A stretch of 64,000 bases of DNA from Actinoplanes cyaneus (GTDB lineage Bacteria; Actinomycetota; Actinomycetes; Mycobacteriales; Micromonosporaceae), in the NCBI RefSeq assembly GCF_016862095.1, contig NZ_BOMH01000001.1, positions 148,112 through 212,111 on the forward strand. Reading direction: 5' to 3'. Within the stretch, counting starts at the first letter, position 1, and each line of letters opens with the position of its first letter. The position numbers and the translations under genes are program-made. Below are positions 60,598 to 64,000 of the stretch, one piece after another. Below the pieces are notes generated by a model. That model saw only the letters and a list, made by a program, of their open reading frames with translations, searched no databases and was not told the origin of the DNA.

Positions 60598-61584
60598 CTA
60601 CACAGGAGCGGGGCCTGTCGAACCACGCACGATGAGCTGGGTGGGCAGCACCCGGCGGGCGGTGCCGGTGGAGTCGCGGCCGGCCATCGATGCGAGCAGC
60701 AGGTCCACCCCGGCCCGGCCGATCTGCTCCTTCGCGATCGCGACGGTGGTCAGCGGCGGGACGACCAGCGCGGCGAGGTGGATGTCGTCGAAGCCGACGA
60801 CGCTGATGCGCCCCGGGACGTCGACGCCCCGGGCGTGGAACCGCTGGATCAGGCCGAGCGCGGTCAGGTCGTTGTAGGCGAGAACCGCGGTGGCGGGCGT
60901 GGCCAGGACGAGGTCGGCGGCGGCCGCACCGCCGTCGACGGTGGGCGCGACGTTCCCGGCCTCGACCAGGTCCATGCCGCGGGCGGCGGTCGCGGCGCGC
61001 AGGCCCCGCAGCCGGTCGCGGTTGGACCACGAGGTCCGGGGGCCGGCGACGTACGCCACTGATCGATGTCCCAGAGCGTGCAGGTGAGCGACCGCCTGGC
61101 GCATGCCGTCGGCGCTGTCCGCGGTGACCGACGGGAACGGCGTGACCCTGCGGTTGAGCACGACGATCGGTTTCTCGCGGGCGTTGGACCGCAGCTCCTC
61201 GTCGGCCGCCCGCGGCGAGCAGAGCAGGAACCCGTCGACCTGCTCGGCCAGGGCGCGGATGGCCGGCACCTCGAGCGCCGGGTCCTCGTCGGTGTCGCTG
61301 AGGAAGACCGCGTAGTCGAACCCGCGCGCCCGCGTCTGGATCGCCTTGACCACCGAGGGGAAGAACGGGTTGGCCAGATCCGGCAGGACCACGCCGATGT
61401 TGAGGGTGCGCCCGGTGATCAGGCTGCGGGCGACCCGGTTGGGGTGATAGTCGAGCTCATGGGCGGCCCGCTCGACGCGGTCGCGGGTCTCCGGTCGCAC
61501 GCGTGCGGGATCGGCGAGCGCCCGGCACACCGAGGACTGCGACACCCCGGCGAGCCGCGCGACGTCCTTGATGGTCACCGCCAC
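60598..61584 (-). CDS. LacI-family repressor heading the import operon
   Basis: A 328-residue LacI protein: HTH VTIKDVARLAGVSQSSVCRALADPARVRPETR, hinge LDYHPNRVARSL, then a periplasmic-binding-like effector domain (IGVVLPDLANPFFPSVVKAI, VVGFDDIHLA, near the C-terminus LPTQLIVRGSTGP). GTG at 61584 is preferred because AAGGGG stands six bases before it and the resulting VAVTIKDVARLAG is canonical; ATG 61602 is six codons earlier. It is the first gene of the same transcript as the transporter and enzyme, 12 bases before the binding protein. Confidence 0.93.
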   Translation of the reverse strand: MAVTIKDVARLAGVSQSSVCRALADPARVRPETRDRVERAAHELDYHPNRVARSLITGRTLNIGVVLPDLANPFFPSVVKAIQTRARGFDYAVFLSDTDEDPALEVPAIRALAEQVDGFLLCSPRAADEELRSNAREKPIVVLNRRVTPFPSVTADSADGMRQAVAHLHALGHRSVAYVAGPRTSWSNRDRLRGLRAATAARGMDLVEAGNVAPTVDGGAAAADLVLATPATAVLAYNDLTALGLIQRFHARGVDVPGRISVVGFDDIHLAALVVPPLTTVAIAKEQIGRAGVDLLLASMAGRDSTGTARRVLPTQLIVRGSTGPAPV

Positions 61585-61629
61585 GGCCGGCCCCTTGATC
61601 ATTCGAAGTCGATCGATCAGTGGAGCCAG

Positions 61630-61657
61630 TCTGGAATCGTTTCCAGAACATTGTCAA
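61630..61657 (-). promoter_or_regulatory. LacI operator inside a consensus promoter
   Basis: On the reverse strand a perfect -35 TTGACA (61652-61657) is followed after 18 bases by CAGACT, a plausible -10. The dyad TCTGGAATCGTTTCCAGA (61630-61647 on the forward strand) has 7-bp perfect arms and a central CG, the LacI/GalR operator form, and fills the spacer. Binding would block RNA polymerase directly. Confidence 0.8.
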
Positions 61658-61698
61658 GAAGTTGCCGTCATCGATCAAAAGCCTTCGCGCGTACGGCG

Positions 61699-62415
61699 TC
61701 AGGAGCGGCCGAGCGTGCGCTCGAACCCGTCGAGCAGCCAGGTCAACCCCTCGTCGAAGTCGGCGATCCACTCCTCGACCGTGCCCCGGACCAGGGCGGC
61801 ACGGCCGGCCGCGGCCAGGTTCGGCAGGTCGCCGGCGGCGGTCAGCTCGTCGAAGTACGCCGCCGTGGCCGCCTGCCACTCCTCCTCGGTGAGCTGGTCA
61901 CGATGCCGGGTCGCGAGCTCCTGCCCGTTGAGGGTCACGTAGCCCCACAGGTACGTGTCGACGGCCCGCAGCAGCTTGATCGAGCGCTCGGCGCCCAGGT
62001 GCAGCCCGGCGATCGCCTCGTACGACTGCTCGGCGTGCCGGGCCGCGTTCGGGCCGATCGGCGCGCGGGAACCGAACACGCCCATCACCCACAGGTGCCG
62101 GCGACCGATTTCGATCTGCCGGTGCAGCACCGCCGTGAGCGCGGCCCGCCAGTCACCCCGTGGCAGCTCCGGGACGAGCATCTCGCCCAGCACGTGGTCG
62201 ATCATCAGGTCGACCAGATCGTCCTTGCGCTTGAAGAACGAGTAGAGGCTCATCGGCCGGACGCTCAACTCGGCCGCGAGCCGGCGCACCGAGACGGCAT
62301 CCAGTCCCTCCCGGTCGGCGAGGCCGACCGCGTGCGCGATCACCGCCTCCCGGGTGAGCCGCTCGGGCTTGGCGGCGGCCGGGCGCGTCCACAGCGGACC
62401 ACGAGTCTCTGCCAT
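61699..62415 (-). CDS. TetR-family repressor divergent from the exporter
   Basis: A 238-residue regulator: HTH near residues 20-68 (REAVIAHAVGLADREGLDAVSVRRLAAELSV, RPMSLYSFFKRKDDLVDLM) and a TetR_C_1-type effector domain (HLWVMGVFGSRAPIGPNAARHAE, DTYLWGYVTLNGQELA), the same class as TetR itself. The 12-bp inverted repeat between it and the MFS gene is its evident operator. It likely represses the exporter until drug binding. Confidence 0.92.
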   Translation of the reverse strand: MAETRGPLWTRPAAAKPERLTREAVIAHAVGLADREGLDAVSVRRLAAELSVRPMSLYSFFKRKDDLVDLMIDHVLGEMLVPELPRGDWRAALTAVLHRQIEIGRRHLWVMGVFGSRAPIGPNAARHAEQSYEAIAGLHLGAERSIKLLRAVDTYLWGYVTLNGQELATRHRDQLTEEEWQAATAAYFDELTAAGDLPNLAAAGRAALVRGTVEEWIADFDEGLTWLLDGFERTLGRS

Positions 62416-62443
62416 GTCGCGATTCTAGCGGTGTACGGAATGC

Positions 62444-62477
62444 CGATACGGTGTACCGTCTGCGATACACCGTATCG
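62444..62477. promoter_or_regulatory. Inverted-repeat operator between TetR and the MFS exporter
   Basis: CGATACGGTGTA (62444-62455) and TACACCGTATCG (62466-62477) are perfect 12-bp arms with a 10-base centre, in the 97-bp divergent spacer. A third partial word, CGGTGTACGG, lies at 62429. Confidence 0.82.
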
Positions 62478-62512
62478 CTAACCCGTACGACGTAACGAGA
62501 GGCTGGATCGCA

Positions 62513-64000
62513 GTGGCAGAGAAACTCCCGCGGAGCCTGCTCGCGCTGATCGGCGCGACCCTGCTCGGCGTGTTCCTGGTCCAGATGGACTCGACGATGG
62601 TCAACATCGCGCTGGAGAGCCTCCGGCGCGACTTCGGCGCCGGCCTCGGCACCGTGCAGTGGGTCAGCACCTCCTACCTGCTGACGATGGCCGCGATGAT
62701 CCCGGTCGCCGGCTGGGCGATCGACCGCTTCGGCAGCCGCGCCGCCTGGCTCGGATCGCTCGGCCTGTTCACCCTCGGCTCGCTGCTGTGCGGGCTGGCC
62801 TGGTCGGCGGAGAGCCTCATCGCGATGCGCGTCGTGCAGGGCATCGGCGGCGGCATGCTCCTGCCGCTGTTCCAGACGATCCTCGCCCGGCAGGCCCGCG
62901 GCCAGGAGCTCGGCCGAGTGATGGCGATGATCGGCGTGCCGATGCTGCTCGGCCCGGTGCTCGGCCCGGTCCTCGGCGGCGTCCTGGTCGACAGCCTCGG
63001 CTGGCGCTGGATCTTCCTGGTCAACCTGCCGATCTGCGCGGCCGCGGGCTGGGCAGCGGCTCGCGTCCTGCCCGCCGAGCAGGCCGAACGCCCCGCGCGG
63101 CTCGACGTGACCGGGCTCGTGCTGCTCTCCCCCGCCCTGGTCGCCGTGGTGTGGGGCCTGTCCCGGATCGGCGACGACGGCGGCCTCGGGCCGGGTACCA
63201 CCATCGCCCTGGCCGCGGGCGTCACCATGCTCGCGTGCTTCGTGGCCCACGCGCTGCGCACCGCCGAGCCGATCGTCGACCTGCGCCTCTTCGCCGACCG
63301 GCACTTCACCGCCTCGGCGATCATGATGTTCCTCGCGATGGCGGCGCTGATCGGCAACATCCTGCTGATCCCGCTCTACTATCAGCAGGTGCACGGCTTC
63401 ACCCCGCTGCACGCCGGCCTGCTGCTCGCCCCGAACGGCATCGGCTCGGCCCTGTCGCTGACCCTCGCCGGGCGGCTCATCGCCCGCGTCGGCCCCCGCC
63501 CGGTCGCCCTGACCGGCTCGCTCCTGCTGCTCGGGGTCGCGCTCGCCCTCACCCGCCTGTCCGCCGACACCAGCCAGTGGCTGCTGCTGCCCCTGATCGC
63601 CCTCGGCGGCGTCGGCTTCGGCGCCGTCCTGGTGCCCGCCCAGTCCGGCATCTACGGCGGCCTGCCCCGCGACGCAGTGCCCCACGCGACCACCGCGGCG
63701 CGCGTGTTCCAGCAGGTCGGCGCGTCGCTCGGAGTCACCGTCCTGATCGTCTCCCTGCAGCGCACGGCACCCGGCACCCCGTCACCGGACACACTCGCCA
63801 CCGCCTTCGGCCACGCCTTCTGGTGGCCCGCTGCCGCCGCGGCCCTCATCGCCATCCCCGCCCTGCTCCTGCGCCGCCCCCAACCCCTAGCCGCACCCTC
63901 GCCGACACCGGCGCCCTCGCCCTCGCCCTCGCCCTCGCCCTCGCCCTCGCCCTCGCCCTCGCCCTCGCCCTCGCCCTCGCCCTCGCCCGCACCCGCACCC
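62513..64000 (+). CDS. MFS multidrug exporter (DHA2/EmrB-QacA type), 3'-truncated by the window
   Basis: The frame opens with GTG 62513 (VAEKLPRSLLALIGATLLG) and stays open to the end of the window, 496 codons. Helix 1 has FLVQMDSTMVNIAL with the MDxT motif of DHA2 exporters. Motif A follows as GWAIDRFGSRAAWLG, motif B-like IAMRVVQGIGGGMLLPL, and motif C as GVPMLLGPVLGPVLGGVLV. About 13-14 helices are visible. The cytosolic tail is a Pro-Ser dipeptide run encoded by a hexanucleotide repeat, with no stop before the edge. GAGAGG precedes the start. Control is by the divergent TetR. Confidence 0.92.
   Translation, partial: MAEKLPRSLLALIGATLLGVFLVQMDSTMVNIALESLRRDFGAGLGTVQWVSTSYLLTMAAMIPVAGWAIDRFGSRAAWLGSLGLFTLGSLLCGLAWSAESLIAMRVVQGIGGGMLLPLFQTILARQARGQELGRVMAMIGVPMLLGPVLGPVLGGVLVDSLGWRWIFLVNLPICAAAGWAAARVLPAEQAERPARLDVTGLVLLSPALVAVVWGLSRIGDDGGLGPGTTIALAAGVTMLACFVAHALRTAEPIVDLRLFADRHFTASAIMMFLAMAALIGNILLIPLYYQQVHGFTPLHAGLLLAPNGIGSALSLTLAGRLIARVGPRPVALTGSLLLLGVALALTRLSADTSQWLLLPLIALGGVGFGAVLVPAQSGIYGGLPRDAVPHATTAARVFQQVGASLGVTVLIVSLQRTAPGTPSPDTLATAFGHAFWWPAAAAALIAIPALLLRRPQPLAAPSPTPAPSPSPSPSPSPSPSPSPSPSPSPSPAPAP
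63914..63985. repeat. (CCCTCG)12 microsatellite encoding a Pro-Ser run
   Basis: Twelve perfect hexamers in the C-terminal coding part of the exporter gene, each encoding Pro-Ser. Flanking units (CCCGCACCCGCACCC, ACACCGGCG) are diverged copies of the same type. Because the unit is six bases, gain or loss would lengthen or shorten the tail without breaking the frame. Confidence 0.95.

Noticed and set aside
62153..63685. 510-residue reverse frame opposite the MFS exporter
   Set aside because: It is antisense to a complete DHA2 exporter on the forward strand, whose frame simply runs off the window end.

Overview
The window is high-GC (about 70% or more) actinobacterial DNA. It has strong G/C third-position bias, many GTG starts, four-base ATGA/GTGA gene overlaps and several genes that look leaderless. 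The chemoreceptor paired with a sugar-binding protein, the F420-type and mycothiol-type redox families, the abundant sugar importers and TetR regulators, and the ECF sigma factors together suggest a Micromonosporaceae-type soil actinomycete. Actinoplanes, whose zoospores are motile, would fit; this is inference, since no rRNA or marker gene is present. No rRNA, tRNA, CRISPR array, insertion sequence or prophage was found.

Layout. 0-4 kb: the end of an unknown gene, a membrane protein/NAD(P)-binding pair, an ECF sigma factor coupled to a membrane protein, and an AhpD-like protein. 4-11 kb: a ROK-regulated ribose-type sugar ABC importer with an oxidoreductase and a TIM-barrel isomerase, in overlapping order. 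11-14.3 kb: a repeat-rich spacer, then a methyl-accepting chemotaxis protein downstream of an orphan sugar-binding lipoprotein. 14.3-17.3 kb: small genes and an FAD monooxygenase divergent from its TetR regulator. 17.3-19 kb: gene remains, including an aminotransferase killed by a frameshift and a stop. 19-26.7 kb: SCO6745-like protein, LLM oxidoreductase/XRE pair, SDR pair/TetR, SGNH hydrolase and a PadR-HAAS pair. 26.7-36.6 kb: Ser/Thr kinase, serine hydrolase, methyltransferase, TM2 protein, TetR/hydrolase pair, acyltransferase, DsbA-like protein, and a repeat-expanded LPG-synthase-like membrane protein with a divergent TetR. 36.8-42.5 kb: lipoprotein, TusA-like protein, ECF41-like (SigJ) sigma/AhpD-like pair, and an autoregulated RHH - DUF4097 - DrrAB-type operon. 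42.7-48.1 kb: DeoR regulator, GH4 glycosidase and a CUT1 sugar importer. 48.4-55.1 kb: Ltp-repeat protein, transglycosylase-like protein, LysR remnant, TetR/MDR pair, PPOX protein and a secreted peptidase. 55.4-61.6 kb: LacI-regulated operon of a binding protein, ATPase, two permeases and a mannonate-dehydratase-type enolase. 61.7-64 kb: TetR divergent from an MFS drug exporter that runs off the end.

The main theme is carbohydrate capture under local one-component control: ROK, DeoR and LacI each sit beside an importer and at least one catabolic enzyme, and one further binding protein seems to serve chemotaxis. TetR regulators with visible palindromic operators flank small oxidoreductases and an exporter. 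The most unusual non-coding signal is a family of long inverted repeats in gene-tail spacers (3.9, 11.3, 42.5, 55.2 and 55.3 kb). These keep an outer CTGGTTCTCA/TGAGAACCAG stem while the inner stem changes on both sides together.
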